Notes: generated by a model not told the origin, from the letters alone. 64,000 nucleotides of DNA from CAUZIB01 sp963663925 (GCA_965237405.1 OZ250139.1:3720001-3784000), one strand, 5' to 3'; counted from the first letter of the stretch, positions 28,263 to 38,013 are shown. Made by a program: numbers and translations.

Positions 28263-28755
28263 CCTTGTTCGAAACCCTGTGGGTATCCAATCCCATCCGG
28301 CCAAGGTCGGCCGCCAGCCGGAACCGAGTGATGCGTGGGCCTGGGGTGACCCCGGGCGCGAAGCGTTCACAGGGAGCCCGTAGGCCGCGTGATTGAGCCC
28401 CGACATGCACTGAGTGCGAGGGCCGACGTCGTGCGTTGGACGGAAGGTCATCTCGCCGCGTCTCAGAGACCGTGGAGGCGGCGGCCTCGCCGGGGTCGGA
28501 GCGCGTGGCATGCGTGCGGGTGGGTTTCCCGGGAACCCGGGAGGCCTCGTCGGCTCCATCGTAAAGACCGCCGGGGGGCGGGCACCGGCTCACCACGCCC
28601 GAGGCCGTGGACGTCGCACCTGGCGTCCGACGGAGCGAACCGCAGGTGCTCGGATGGTACCGCCGGGCGAAGGCAACGAAGCGCGGGGGGATGGGCGGCG
28701 AGGAGTCGGAGTGTCTCATAGTACCGCCGAAGCGGGGGCATTAAGCCCACGCGAC
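28263..28755 (+). other. gene-free GC-rich stretch, possible group II intron 5' remnant
   Basis: No credible gene on either strand. Near its end TCTCATAGTACCGCCGAAGC resembles the stretch CTGATAGTACTCCGAGGTCG upstream of the intron-encoded protein at 32121-32140, so this may be the leader RNA of a degraded intron. The match is short and the call is weak. The IS3-type element A begins immediately after. Confidence 0.25.
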
Positions 28756-28820
28756 TCCTGCGCCCTAGGGTTTTCTTGGACACTTGATTGCGAGAGAGTT
28801 CTCGCAGGAGGAGTGTCGAG

Positions 28821-29180
28821 ATGAGGAAGCAGGTTGAGGAATCGGCCGCGCCCGGCGCGGCCGGCGGGCGCGGCCGTGGGGGTCGGTTTTCGGCCGGGCG
28901 CAAGCGCGAGACGGTGCTGCGGCTGCTGCGCGGGGAGGATCTCGAGTCGGTGTCGCGGGCATTGGGGATCACGGCGGCGCGGGCCTCGCAATGGCGTGAC
29001 CAGTTTCTGGCCGCGGGCCAGGCGGGGCTGAAGAGCCGCGCGCCGGATGCTCGGGACGACGACCACCGTCGGCTGCAGGCCAAGATCGGCGAGCTGCTGA
29101 TGGAGACCGAGTTGCTGTATGCGAAGGTGGACCAGCTGGAGGCCGGCGGCCCTTTGGCCCGGCGGAGGTCGACGCGATGA
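28821..29180 (+). CDS. IS3 OrfA of element A
   Basis: About 119 residues from ATG 28821 (after an AGGAGGAG site). HTH region GEDLESVSRALGITAARAS and QWRDQFLAAGQAGLKSR, then a C-terminal leucine-zipper-like helix LQAKIGELLMETELLYAKV. The stop overlaps the orfB start (ATGA), so orfB can be translated by coupling, in addition to or in place of the frameshifting usual in IS3. Confidence 0.85.
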   Translation: MRKQVEESAAPGAAGGRGRGGRFSAGRKRETVLRLLRGEDLESVSRALGITAARASQWRDQFLAAGQAGLKSRAPDARDDDHRRLQAKIGELLMETELLYAKVDQLEAGGPLARRRSTR

Positions 29181-29795
29181 GTGGCGCCCAGTCGATCTCC
29201 ACCCGTCGGGCGTATGGCGTGCAGCGGGTCTGCCGCGTGTGGCACTGCGCCCGCTCCAGCGTGTATGCGAGGCGTCAGGCGACCCCGTCCCCGGCGCCGT
29301 GTCGTCGCCGCGGTCCGGTCGGCGCCGCCCCAGATGACGTCCTGGTGGCCCACGTTCGTCGGGTGCTCGAAGCCTCGCCGTTTCATGGCGAGGGCTACCG
29401 AAAAGTGTGGGCGAAGTTGCGGGTTGAGGGGCGGCGCACCTCGAAGGAGCGGGTGCGGCGGTTGATGCGGGAGCACGACCTCCAGGCCCCGCAGCGCGCG
29501 GGTCACGCGCACGGGCCGAAGGCGCACGACGGGACCATCACCACTGAGGCGCCCGACGTAATGTGGGGTACGGACATGACGGCCACGGTGACCGTCGCCG
29601 AGGGGCCAGCCTTTGTCTTCGTGGCCGTTGACCACTGCACGGCCGAGTGCATCGGTCTTCATGCCGCCAAGCGCGGGACCCGCTTCGAGGCCCTGGAGCC
29701 GATCCGCCAGGGCATCCGCGAACGCTTCGGTGGGGCGCCCCAGGGTTTTCTTGGACACTTGATTGCGAGAGAATTCTCGTAGGAGGAGTGTCGAG

Positions 29796-30155
29796 ATGGA
29801 GAAGCACGATCAGGAGTCGGCGGTGGCGGAGGGAGGCCGGAGGGCGACCGGAGGGGGCCGGTTTTCAGTCGGTCGCAAGAGCGCCGTGGTGATGTGCTTG
29901 CTGCGCGGGGAGGATCTCGAGTCCGTGTCGCGGGAGTGGAGGATCACGGCGGCGCGGGCGTCGCAGTGGCGCGATCAGTTTCTGGCCGCGGGCCAGGCGG
30001 GCCTGAAGAGCCGAGCGACGGATGCCCGGGGTGAAGACAACCGTCGGCTGCGGGCCAAGGTCGGCGAGCTGCTGATGGAGAACGAACTGCTCTACGCGAA
30101 GGTGGACCAGCTGGAGGCCGGCTCCCCTTTGGCCCGGAGGAGGTCGACGCGATGA
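29796..30155 (+). CDS. IS3 OrfA of element B
   Basis: About 119 residues from ATG 29796. HTH GEDLESVSREWRITAARAS with QWRDQFLAAGQAGLKSR, coiled-coil tail VGELLMENELLYAKVDQ. Overlaps orfB by ATGA at 30152. Confidence 0.9.
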   Translation: MEKHDQESAVAEGGRRATGGGRFSVGRKSAVVMCLLRGEDLESVSREWRITAARASQWRDQFLAAGQAGLKSRATDARGEDNRRLRAKVGELLMENELLYAKVDQLEAGSPLARRRSTR

Positions 30156-31045
30156 GTGGCGCCCATTCGATCTCCACCCGTCGGGCGTACGGCGTGCAGC
30201 GGATCTGCCGCGTGTGGGAGCGGGCGCGGTCCAGCGTCTACGCGAGGCGTCACGCGACGAGGTCACGCGCGCCGTGGTGTCGCCGCGGGCCGGTCGGTGC
30301 CGCCCCGGACGAGGTGCTGGTCGGCCACATCCGCCGGGTACTCGAAGCCTCGCCGTTTCATGGCGAGGGGTACCGCAAAGCCTGGGCGAAGCTGCGGGTC
30401 GCGGGGATCCGCACCTCGAAGGAGCGGGTGCGGCGGTTGATGCGGGAGCACGACCTCCAGGCCCCGCACCGCGCGGGGCACGCGCACGGCCCGAAGGCGC
30501 ATGACGGCACGATCACCACGGAGGCCCCCGATGTGATGTGGGGAACGGACATGTCGGCCACGGTGACGGTCGGCGAGGGGGCGGCGTTCGTGTTCGTGGC
30601 TGTCGATCACTGTACGACCGAGTGCATCGGCCTCCATGCGGCCAAGAGCGGGAGCCGGTTCGAGGCCCTGGAGCCGATCCGCCAGGGCGTCCGGGAACGC
30701 TTCGGCGCCATCGCCAAAGGTGTCGCCAGCGGGCTTCGTCTTCGTCACGACCACGGATCGAACTACCTGGCCGATGACTTCCAACGGGAGATCAAGTTCT
30801 TTGGTATCGAGAGCTCACCGAGCTTCGTGCGGGAGCCCGAAGGGAATGGCGTCGCTGAGCGCTTCATCCGCACACTGAAGGAGAACGTCTTGTGGGTACG
30901 GAGCTTCGAAACGATCGAGGAGCTCCGCCTCGCCTTGCTTGAGTTCAAGCGGACATACAACGAACAGTGGATGCTTGAGAAGTACGACTATCGAAGCCCA
31001 GCCCAGGTGCGACGCGACCGGGTCGGGCTAGACGCGGCAGCATAG
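30152..31045 (+). CDS. IS3 OrfB (DDE integrase-core) of element B
   Basis: 297 residues. HTH_21-like region ASPFHGEGYRKAWAKLR and SKERVRRLMREHDLQAP; catalytic core with Asp in DVMWGTDMSATVTVG, Asp in LRHDHGSNYLADDF and Glu in EGNGVAERFIRTLKENV; C-terminal YNEQWMLEKYDYRSPAQ. Intact and probably active. Confidence 0.95.
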   Translation: MSGAHSISTRRAYGVQRICRVWERARSSVYARRHATRSRAPWCRRGPVGAAPDEVLVGHIRRVLEASPFHGEGYRKAWAKLRVAGIRTSKERVRRLMREHDLQAPHRAGHAHGPKAHDGTITTEAPDVMWGTDMSATVTVGEGAAFVFVAVDHCTTECIGLHAAKSGSRFEALEPIRQGVRERFGAIAKGVASGLRLRHDHGSNYLADDFQREIKFFGIESSPSFVREPEGNGVAERFIRTLKENVLWVRSFETIEELRLALLEFKRTYNEQWMLEKYDYRSPAQVRRDRVGLDAAA

Positions 31046-31683
31046 AAGTGATTACCTTCAAACCACTGTCCAAGAACCCTGGGGCGGTACATCGGGGGCA
31101 TCGGCGACGGCGTGGCCCATGGGCTGCGGCTCCGTTACGACCACGGGTCGAACTATCTGGCCGACGATTTTCAACAGGAGGTCGCGTTCTTCGGCATCGA
31201 AAGCTCCCCGAGCTTCGTGCGGGAGCCCGAAGGCAACGGCGTCGCGGAGCGCTTCATCCGCACGCTGAAGGAGAATGTCTTGTGGGTGCGGAGCTTCGAC
31301 ACGATCGAGGAACTCCGCCTGGCCTTGCTCGCGTTCAAGCGGACATACAACGAACAGTGGATGCTGGAGAAATACGACTATCGAAGCCCCGCCCAGGTGC
31401 GACGCGACCTCGTCGGGCTGGACGCGGCAGCGTAGAAGCGAATACCGTCAAACCACTGTCCAAGAACCCTGGGGCAGTACACGACCCCGTGGAGGGAAGG
31501 GGGCCCCGGCAGGTGGCACCGGTGGAGGGAAAGACGGCCAACACACCGAGGTTGGGTTCCGTCTCCACGTCACAACAACGGATAGCCGAACTGGCCAGAC
31601 AAGCCGTAGGGATGGCGGTGGCCATCGCCTGGCTTCCTGGACCAGCGGGTACGCGACGGCGCGTAGCGAAGCCATCTGTCGAG

Positions 31684-31718
31684 GAGCCGGATGCGGCAGA
31701 ACCCGCACGTCCGGATCT
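31684..31718 (+). ncRNA. group II intron domain V-like hairpin of a truncated intron
   Basis: The 35-nt stretch starts GAGCCGGATGCGG, loop CAGAAC, then CCGCACGTCCGGATCT. It has the catalytic AGC triad, lower and upper stems and the 2-nt bulge of domain V. It lies upstream of the intron-encoded protein, whereas that intron has its own domain V at 33590, so this belongs to another intron whose 5' part was removed by the IS3 element ending at 31481. Confidence 0.55.
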
Positions 31719-32154
31719 GTGGGCGTTGCGCCTTGAAAGCTCGTGAGGCACAGGCGCCTGAAATGGCAACCGCGGCAAGGCCTAGCCAGCAGCCGCGTAC
31801 CGAGTCTTGCGTGGCGTTCGGTAACGGCCGCTGCGAAGCGTAGACAGGGAAACTGTAGGCCGGAACGCAAGTGAACGGAAAGATAGCCCCGAAATCGATC
31901 GTGGTTGGAGGGGCCGACCCCATCTCCCAAGGGGGAAGGCAACATCTTGCGCCGCGTGATGGCGAGTGGCAGCAAGGCGCTTCCGGGGTTCGTACCGTCG
32001 GCATGCAGTTGAAGGGCCTCACGGGAACAAGGGAGGTCCGTCAGGTTCAAGCGGCGCTTGTAGGGTCCGACGAGCTACCAACGCGAGGACGACCCGATGA
32101 CCTGGCGGAAGTCAGACTGGCTGATAGTACTCCGAGGTCGGGAGAGCCGGCTAC

Positions 32155-33576
32155 ATGGGGAAGCGGCCAGCGGAAACTGAGTCGTTCGAGGGCAACATGA
32201 GCGTCATGCAATGGACGAGAGGGCCTTCTATGCAAAGAGGAGAACCGCCTGTCATGGAAACGGGACTCGAACGGATAGCAGCCAAAGCTCGTTGTGAGCC
32301 GAAGGTGCGTTTTACTTCACTGGCGCATCATGTCACTCGGGGCCGAATTTGGGGGAACCTCTGTGGAATGTCCTCGAAGACGGCGCCGGGCGTGGATGGG
32401 CAAACAGTGGAGGAAGCGCAGGAGGAGTTCAAGGCGTGGGTCGAGCCGATGCTCCGGTCCATGCACCGCCGGGGATATCCGGCACCTGCCGTCAGGCGGG
32501 TGCACATCCCCAAACCAGGGAAGCGTGAGAAGCGTCCGATTGGCGTGCCATGTGTGGCCGACCGGGCGCTTCAGCGAAGCGTCGCCCAAGTGTTGTCCGC
32601 CATCTACGAGGAGGACTTCATGCCCTGCTCGTTCGGCGGGCGGCCGGGTCAAGGTGCCCATCACGCCCTCGCCACGCTCACGGAAGTGATAGCGGGGCGG
32701 AAGGTGAGCTGGGTCCTTGAGGCGGATTTGAAGAACTTCTTTGGGAGTCTGAACCACGACTGGTTGCTCCGCTTCGTCGAGCACCGAGTCGGCGACCCTC
32801 GCCTGCTCAGCCTGATGAGGCGCTGGTTGAAAGCCGGCGCCCTGGAAGACGGCGTGCATCAGCCGAGTGAGGAAGGCACCCCACAGGGCGGCTCCATTAG
32901 CGTCCTGTTGAGCAATGTGTACCTCCACTACGTCCTCGACCTCTGGTTCGAACGCGTGGTGAAGCCCCGTCTGAAAGGCGAGGCATATATGGTCCGCTAC
33001 CTCGACGACTTCGTGGTGTGTTTTCAGTACCGAGCCGATGCATTACGTGTCCAGGGTGTCCTGCGCAAGCGGTTGGCGAAGTTCAATCTGACGCTGGAAC
33101 CGAACAAAACGAAACTGGTCGAGTTCGGCCGGTTCGCCGCAAGGCACGCACCGAAACGAGGGAGAAGACGACCGGAGACGATCTACTTCGTCGGCTTCAC
33201 CCTGTACTGCACCCGGAATCGGGGCGGGGGATACAAAGTGGGGATTCGGACTGAGAAGTCCCGGGTCCGCCGCACCCTGACGACGCTCCGCGACCTGATG
33301 CGGCGGATGCGGCACTTGCCGGTTCGAGAGCAGGCCCTGAACCTGAACCGCCTCTTGCAGGGGCACTATGCGTACTTCGGGGTGGCGGGGAACTTCCGTG
33401 CCCTGCAGCGCATAGGCCATGCCGTCGAGCGCTACTGGCGCAAGATGCTCAGCAGCCGGAGTCGCAAGGGCCACATCTCTTGGGACGTCTTTCACCAGAT
33501 TAAGGCGAGGCACCCGTTGCAGCGACCACGTTTACGTCTCCCGCATCGGGAGCTGCAAGCACTCGCTGTGCTGTGA
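32155..33576 (+). CDS. ltrA: group II intron reverse transcriptase/maturase
   Basis: Up to 473 residues; ATG at 32197 (MSVMQWTRG) is an alternative start. RT motifs: KTAPGVDGQTVEEA, VHIPKPGKREKRPIGVP, SFGGRPGQGAHHAL, VLEADLKNFFGSLNH, EGTPQGGSISVLLSNVYL and the catalytic MVRYLDDFVVCF (YLDD with FADD-like role). A maturase (X) region follows with HYAYFGVAGN. No HNH endonuclease domain is apparent at the C-terminus. It splices and mobilises the surrounding intron. Confidence 0.95.
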   Translation: MGKRPAETESFEGNMSVMQWTRGPSMQRGEPPVMETGLERIAAKARCEPKVRFTSLAHHVTRGRIWGNLCGMSSKTAPGVDGQTVEEAQEEFKAWVEPMLRSMHRRGYPAPAVRRVHIPKPGKREKRPIGVPCVADRALQRSVAQVLSAIYEEDFMPCSFGGRPGQGAHHALATLTEVIAGRKVSWVLEADLKNFFGSLNHDWLLRFVEHRVGDPRLLSLMRRWLKAGALEDGVHQPSEEGTPQGGSISVLLSNVYLHYVLDLWFERVVKPRLKGEAYMVRYLDDFVVCFQYRADALRVQGVLRKRLAKFNLTLEPNKTKLVEFGRFAARHAPKRGRRRPETIYFVGFTLYCTRNRGGGYKVGIRTEKSRVRRTLTTLRDLMRRMRHLPVREQALNLNRLLQGHYAYFGVAGNFRALQRIGHAVERYWRKMLSSRSRKGHISWDVFHQIKARHPLQRPRLRLPHRELQALAVL

Positions 33577-33589
33577 ATCAGTTTGCGAA

Positions 33590-33623
33590 GAGCGGAGTGC
33601 GGGAAATCCGCACGCTCCGTTCT
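33590..33623 (+). ncRNA. group II intron domain V
   Basis: Exactly 34 nt: GAGCGGAGTGC, GGGAAATCC tetraloop part, GCACGCTCCGTTCT. Catalytic AGC triad, 2-nt bulge and GNRA-like loop are all present. Directly followed by CTGTGGGAG and a long GC hairpin (33630-33655). Confidence 0.85.
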
Positions 33624-34114
33624 GTGGGAGCCGGAGGCGGGTGACCGCCTCCGGCGACCCGGTGCCAGGGTCAGCAACGACCCTGGTCTACCCGACCCTC
33701 GCGCCGTCTCGACCTCTTTACCGCCGATTACATCTTGCGGGTCACCGAAGTAGGTAGTTGCGACCCGCCGGCGGCGGCCGTCCGGCACGTGCGACCGCAA
33801 TGTGAACCCCGCTGACGGTGTCGGGAGCCTGAAGAATGGGCCACGAACACATCCGGCCCACGCGGAAGGGGGTTTAATGTATAACGGTGCCGACCGGGAC
33901 GGCCAGAATGGAAATCCCGGCTTGAGCGGCTACGGATACGCAACAGAGAACACTCGGCCGACTTCCGGCGGGCTTCGAGCGACTGCTTTCGTCAATCCTG
34001 GATGTCATTCGACGGCTTCACCCGTAACGAGCCAAGCCGCGGACTTGCGGAGGAGTGGCCCAACTTCTGATTCTCTGCTAGGCTCTGCGGACGAGACACA
34101 CAAGGAGTAAGAGG

Positions 34115-34606
34115 ATGAGCGCAATCGACCGTTACCTGAGCAACAACGCTGAGTATGTGGCCGGCTTCTCCAAGGGAGGCTTGCCCATGCCCCCGGCACG
34201 GGGGATCGCGATCGTCGCGTGCATGGATGCCCGACTGGAGACGGGGGCTTTGCTCGGCCTTGCCGAAGGCGAGGCTCACGTCATTCGAAATGCCGGTGGT
34301 GTCGTGACTGACGACGTGATCAGGTCTCTCACGATCTCCCAGCGTCTCTTGGGCACGCGCGAGATCATGCTCATTCACCACACCGACTGCGGAATGCTGA
34401 CATTCCAGGACGCCGACGTGAAGGACGCGATCAAGAAGGACACGGGGATCCGGCCACCCTTTGCCATGGAAGCTTTCTCAGATCTTGAAGACGACGTCCG
34501 GCAGTCGGTCGCGCGAATCAAGGCGAGCCCATTCGTGCCACACAAGGACGCGATTCGCGGATTCGTGTACGAGGTAGAGACAGGGCGTCTGCGCGAAGTG
34601 AAGTAG
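34115..34606 (+). CDS. beta-carbonic anhydrase
   Basis: 163 residues with an AAGGAGTAAGAGG ribosome site. Zinc ligands and catalytic dyad: AIVACMDARLETGALLG (Cys, and the Asp-Arg pair) and EIMLIHHTDCGMLTF (His-x2-Cys). HVIRNAGGVVTDDVIRSL is also conserved. It interconverts CO2 and bicarbonate in the cytosol. The length is that of the small beta-class proteins. Followed on the other strand by an integrase relic. Confidence 0.92.
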   Translation: MSAIDRYLSNNAEYVAGFSKGGLPMPPARGIAIVACMDARLETGALLGLAEGEAHVIRNAGGVVTDDVIRSLTISQRLLGTREIMLIHHTDCGMLTFQDADVKDAIKKDTGIRPPFAMEAFSDLEDDVRQSVARIKASPFVPHKDAIRGFVYEVETGRLREVK

Positions 34607-34619
34607 CTGTCAGGGTCTT

Positions 34620-34781
34620 CGAGCGGGCCGGCGAGAGCCGGATGACGCCGCCGGCCTCGTCAATTTCGTCCCAGGTGAGGCCGAGGATCTCATGCTTGCG
34701 CCAGCCGGAGTAGCAGGCGAGATCGAGGATGTCCTGCCACGGGGCGGGGCGTTGTTGCGCGGTTCGAAAACTGACCCGCAA
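34620..34781 (-). pseudogene. tyrosine recombinase fragment
   Basis: Minus-strand DILDLACYSGWRKHEILGL and TWDEIDEAGGVIRLSP match the first catalytic-Arg region of phage-type integrases (TG.R..E...L.W..ID). The His-Arg and Tyr motifs are missing. It sits immediately beyond the carbonic anhydrase stop. Confidence 0.7.
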
Positions 34782-34802
34782 CGCCCCCTACCCACAGACC
34801 CG

Positions 34803-35766
34803 TTAACGACCGATAGCGTACGACGCCGGCCTACCAAGCTGAGTCATCTGATTGAGGATGTTACATGCGAGGATGGCCTCCGTCTCTTGCCCCGCCCGAC
34901 TGCGCGCTCGAAGGCTCTCCCCGATGATCACCTTGTACCGGAAGAAGGCGTTCTCCATACGGGCCTGCTGATGGTAGCCCGAGTCCTTCTTCCACTGTCG
35001 CCGTCCAGCCTGCTGCACCTGTCGGATCGTGCGGTCGCGCGCGGGCGATCGTGGTCGCCGTCCAGACACGGTGGCTGTCCTGGTCGGTGGAATGACGACC
35101 GTCGCGCCACGCGCACCCGCAGCCTCGTAGATGCCACGCGTGTCGTAGGCCGCGTCCGCCGTGAGGCAGGAGACGTTGCCTTCGACCTTGTCGATCAGAT
35201 CGAGGGCTGTCGTCGCGTCGTCAACATGCCCGCCGGTCAGGGCGTGAGCGACGATCACGCCCGATCCGTCGACGCCCAGATGAAGCTTCTTCCAGCCGCG
35301 TATCCCGCGTCCGCCATGTTTCACGGCCGCCCATTCACCTTCACCCACAGTCGAGAGCCCGGTACTGTCGACGATGACCGGTACTGTCGACGATGAGATG
35401 TATGCCTGCGCCCGCGGGCAGGCGGCGAAGTGCAAGGTCGAGGTGCTGACCACGCCGTGAGAGAGTCGTGTGATCGGGCGCGGACAGGTCGAGGCACAGC
35501 ATCCCGAAGATCGACCTCAGAAAGCCCTTCGTCTGACGAAGGGGCAGGTGAAAGATCAGGCGGAGCGTCAGCGCGGTTTCGATGGCAACCTCGGAGTACT
35601 GCAGCTGCCCTCCGCGCTTGCCGACGCCCACGGCCTCCCACGTGGCGATCGCTTCCGGCGTCAACCACAGGGTGACGTCGCCGCGCTGGACCAGTGCTCG
35701 GTCGTACGCCGGCCAGTTTCCGACGCGGTATTTCGTTGTGTACCTGGGATGCACTCTCGACTTCAC
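34803..35766 (-). pseudogene. IS5-family transposase broken by a 19-bp tandem duplication
   Basis: Two frames join at 35340-35453. N-terminal part (WEAVGVGKRGGQLQYS, RQTKGFLRSIFGMLCL, PDHTTLSRR) from ATG 35766; C-terminal part with VIVDSTGLSTVGEGEW (first Asp), CLTADAAYDTRGIYEA (second Asp) and the terminal HQQARMENAFFRYKVIIG (Glu region). The 19-bp unit CCGGTACTGTCGACGATGA occurs twice in tandem at 35359-35396 and destroys the frame. Confidence 0.9.
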
Positions 35767-36050
35767 GTCGAGATCATGCCCCTTCGGCCGTCACGATGAC
35801 CAGGGCCGCGACGAACACTTGTTTCCGCGCACCAACGCCCCAGAGAGTGCGCCATCGCATCCGCGCGCTTGATTGATCACGGCAGTGACCTCAGCCATGA
35901 ACTTTTTCACAACTTGACGTACACAACCCGCAGACAAGGGGTTGCCAGTGACCGTGGATGTGATGAAAAGCGTCTCGCTGAAGCTAGTCGAGAAGATTAT
36001 CACTGGGCAGTAAGTTACCGGGATTCCCGGTACGATTCACAGTTACTATC

Positions 36051-36340
36051 TTGCGCGTGCCTCCTCAACACAATCGTCGTTGCCTGTTGCGCGGCGCGTT
36101 CGTCGCCGCGCTATGCGCGGTGCTCGCCGGCCTGCCGGATGCCGCCAGCGCCCAAAGCGAGCGACAGGGGTTCTATGCTGGCCTGCAGCTGGCCGTCGTG
36201 AACGCCACGCCCGTCAGCTCATCCCTGGGCAGTATTAACCACCCGACCCGCTGCGATGTGCTTCTCTACCCGAGTGCAGTGAGTCCGCCGGTCCACGATC
36301 CGGCGTGCCTCGACTCCGCGCCAGCGTCATCGGCCCACTC
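36051..36340 (+). pseudogene. outer-membrane-type protein, N-terminal fragment
   Basis: Starts with a signal peptide (CLLRGAFVAALCAVLAGLP then ASAQ cleavage site) followed by GFYAGLQLAVVNATPVSS and HPTRCDVLLYPS, as in the first strand of bacterial porin-like beta-barrels. Similarity ends at about 36335 and no barrel follows; the frame then runs through into the next gene, probably by chance. Confidence 0.55.
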
Positions 36341-36548
36341 TGCCATCCGAAGCCTCAACTACAAAGTAACTCGTCCAGCCGGCCCAACATGTCGTGGCAG
36401 ACTGTGCGGCGGACCACAACCGTCCGCTTGTTTCATTCGTCGTGGTGTCGCCAGACATGCAGAACGTGACAATGCCCCCAACAGAGTCAGCCGGAAAGGG
36501 TGTCGGGGTGGCGAGATCGGATGGGGATCGTCAGCGGAAGGGGGGGAG

Positions 36549-36902
36549 ATGCGCGACATCCAGACAATCGCCGGGACGTGGCGGCTGATCGGTGCCGGGG
36601 CCTCGTCGGCACTGCCGACGCCGCACCACGTGAAGTTCGTGTTCTCCGTTGAGGGCGAGCGCGTTCGGGGCGCGATCGTACGGCAGGACGATGACAGGCA
36701 GCTTCCGGTTGAAGTGGTCCTTGACGGACCCCGGCTCCGGCTGCGGATCATCTCGCCGGTGCCCATTCCCGGAGACCCTGCGGAGTTGCCATGGCTGGTG
36801 CTGACGCCGGCCGGTGATGCCTTCGAAGGGTACTGGGAGCGGGCGTCCGGAGGGCGCCTACAGCCGGCGATCGCGCTGAGGCTGGTGCGCGCGACCGCCT
36901 GA
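36549..36902 (+). CDS. small hypothetical beta-rich protein
   Basis: ATG 36549 after a GGGGGGAG purine run gives 117 residues: DIQTIAGTWRLIGAGAS, HHVKFVFSVEGERVRGAIV, LPWLVLTPAGDAFEGYW and a C-terminal AIALRLVRATA. Alternating hydrophobic strands and the GTW start suggest a lipocalin-like barrel. No signal peptide from this start. Function unknown. Confidence 0.6.
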   Translation: MRDIQTIAGTWRLIGAGASSALPTPHHVKFVFSVEGERVRGAIVRQDDDRQLPVEVVLDGPRLRLRIISPVPIPGDPAELPWLVLTPAGDAFEGYWERASGGRLQPAIALRLVRATA

Positions 36903-37546
36903 TCGGGCAGGCTCGGGACACGCTGGGCTTTTCGGGGTTGTCGGCTCGAACCAGAACGGCGTGGTCCGCGGACGGCTTCGATGGTTCCTCGTGCTGCGGC
37001 GACGAAGGCCGACATGCTCCTTCGCTGTTATGATGCCGTATGCTCAACAAGAATCTCCTCCGTTCGTATGCGCTCAAGTGGCAAGAGCGCGATTGGTCGA
37101 GTCGAGCGGGCTCCGTCTAGTCTCGGACGAAAGCGTCGAAAGTCTTCTCGGGGCCACGGAAGATCTCCTCGATTTTGCTCCCCGAGCCTACCCCACCAGG
37201 CCCGGTCTCACGCCACGTCGGCTGAATTCTCGGACAAGTACGGGGGACCCTCAGGAACGTGCGGGAACTCTCACGTATTGCGGAGCAGGAGTTGCACGCG
37301 GTTGTCTTGGTCTGCACGCGAGTCCGCCAACACCGGATGGCGACGAGTACGGTGACCAAGCCGACGATTCATTGAGTGCTCGGCGCGGTTGTGCGGGGAA
37401 CGTCCCGCCAACGGGTGTAGACCCTGGAGGGTGGGCCAGTGGGACACCAGCCCACTGCTGAATGTTCGGCTCGCGCGGATGCATCTCGTTCAGACGACGG
37501 AGAAACCGCGCGGCAGATGTCCCGCGCTGTCACCGAATACAAAGGG
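36903..37546. other. stretch without a recognisable gene; IS6-end relic
   Basis: Only non-conserved frames. At 37078-37117 CGATTGGTCGAGTCG and GGGCTCCGTCT repeat the non-coding end of the IS6 element at 5785-5815, a trace of a lost insertion. Confidence 0.5.
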
Positions 37547-37927
37547 ATGAAAACGATGATGCGAATCATACTAATCGGCGTGTCACTCGCGGTGCTCTCG
37601 GTTGGATGCCGACAGGACCCGTTGGCTGAGTTGCGAGAGGGGGCTCAGGGAATCCTGGACGACGCGCGAACGAGGGCAAACGACGTGCGCGAGCTGTCGG
37701 CAGCAGAGCTCCAGGCTCTCTGGGCCATCGAATACACGTCACTCGAGGTGGCCCACGCTGATCTGGGAGCCGTGGACGAACGGCTCAATGCGATGGGACG
37801 GGAGCGGTGGGAGTGCTATCACGTCAGTGAGCATGAGCAGGGACGGGTCTTCTACTTCAAGAGACGCACGTCGAACGCGGTCGACTACCTGACCAATCTG
37901 CTGAGGGTCGGCGCGGTCGCGTTCTAG
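37547..37927 (+). CDS. small lipoprotein
   Basis: 126 residues from ATG 37547. Signal peptide MMRIILIGVSLAVLSVGC with lipobox LSVGC; mature part begins RQDPLAELREGAQG and holds a helix of about 40 residues, then LNAMGRERWECYHVSEHE and GRVFYFKRRTSN, resembling DUF4177-like W-E folds, and ends in a short hydrophobic segment. Function unknown. Confidence 0.75.
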   Translation: MKTMMRIILIGVSLAVLSVGCRQDPLAELREGAQGILDDARTRANDVRELSAAELQALWAIEYTSLEVAHADLGAVDERLNAMGRERWECYHVSEHEQGRVFYFKRRTSNAVDYLTNLLRVGAVAF

Positions 37928-38013
37928 CGTGTGCAGCGTCAACGATGCGTACCGGTGGGCGTCGACGGCGCGGTTCAGAGAACGAGAGCCTCGGCGGAAC
38001 GTATCATGTCTCC

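Larger units (their letters stand above)
29731..31091. mobile_element. IS3-family (IS407-type) element B, complete, nested
   Basis: Ends TGGGGCGCCCCAGGGTTTTC at 29731 and, inverted, TGTACCGCCCCAGGGTTCTT at 31091. Flanked by the 4-bp duplication TCGG (29727-29730 and 31092-31095), the target size of the IS407 group. Near-identical copies lie at 39651-41010 and 56804-58153, so the family has moved recently. Confidence 0.95.
29177..31435 (+). pseudogene. IS3 OrfB of element A, interrupted by element B
   Basis: 5' part 29177-29730 (STRRAYGVQRVCRVW ... TTEAPDVMWGTDMTATVTV, first catalytic Asp) and 3' part 31096-31435 (LRYDHGSNYLADDF, second Asp; EGNGVAERFIRTLKEN, Glu). The two parts fit together as RERFG/GIGDGVAHG after element B and one TCGG are removed. 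Confidence 0.9.
28757..31481. mobile_element. IS3-family (IS407-type) element A, split by a nested copy
   Basis: The left end (GCCCTAGGGTTTTCTTGGAC, degenerate) begins near 28757 and the right end (GTCCAAGAACCCTGGGGC) finishes at 31481. Its orfB is interrupted at 29730 by a second element (B) and resumes at 31096. Removing B and one copy of its target duplication restores the orfB frame exactly. Confidence 0.85.
31719..33697 (+). mobile_element. group II intron with reverse transcriptase
   Basis: Intron RNA surrounds the reverse transcriptase gene. The 3' end is well marked: domain V at 33590-33623, then a hairpin, the domain VI-like stem CCAGGGTC..GACCCTGG and the CTACCCGAC end at 33688-33696. 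The 5' end is uncertain; GTGGGCG at about 31719 is the best candidate for the GUGYG-type 5' terminus, giving about 1.98 kb. Confidence 0.7.

Noticed and set aside
36961..37461. 166-codon plus ORF
   Set aside because: No conserved motif, Pro/Arg-rich composition, and it crosses an IS6-end relic.
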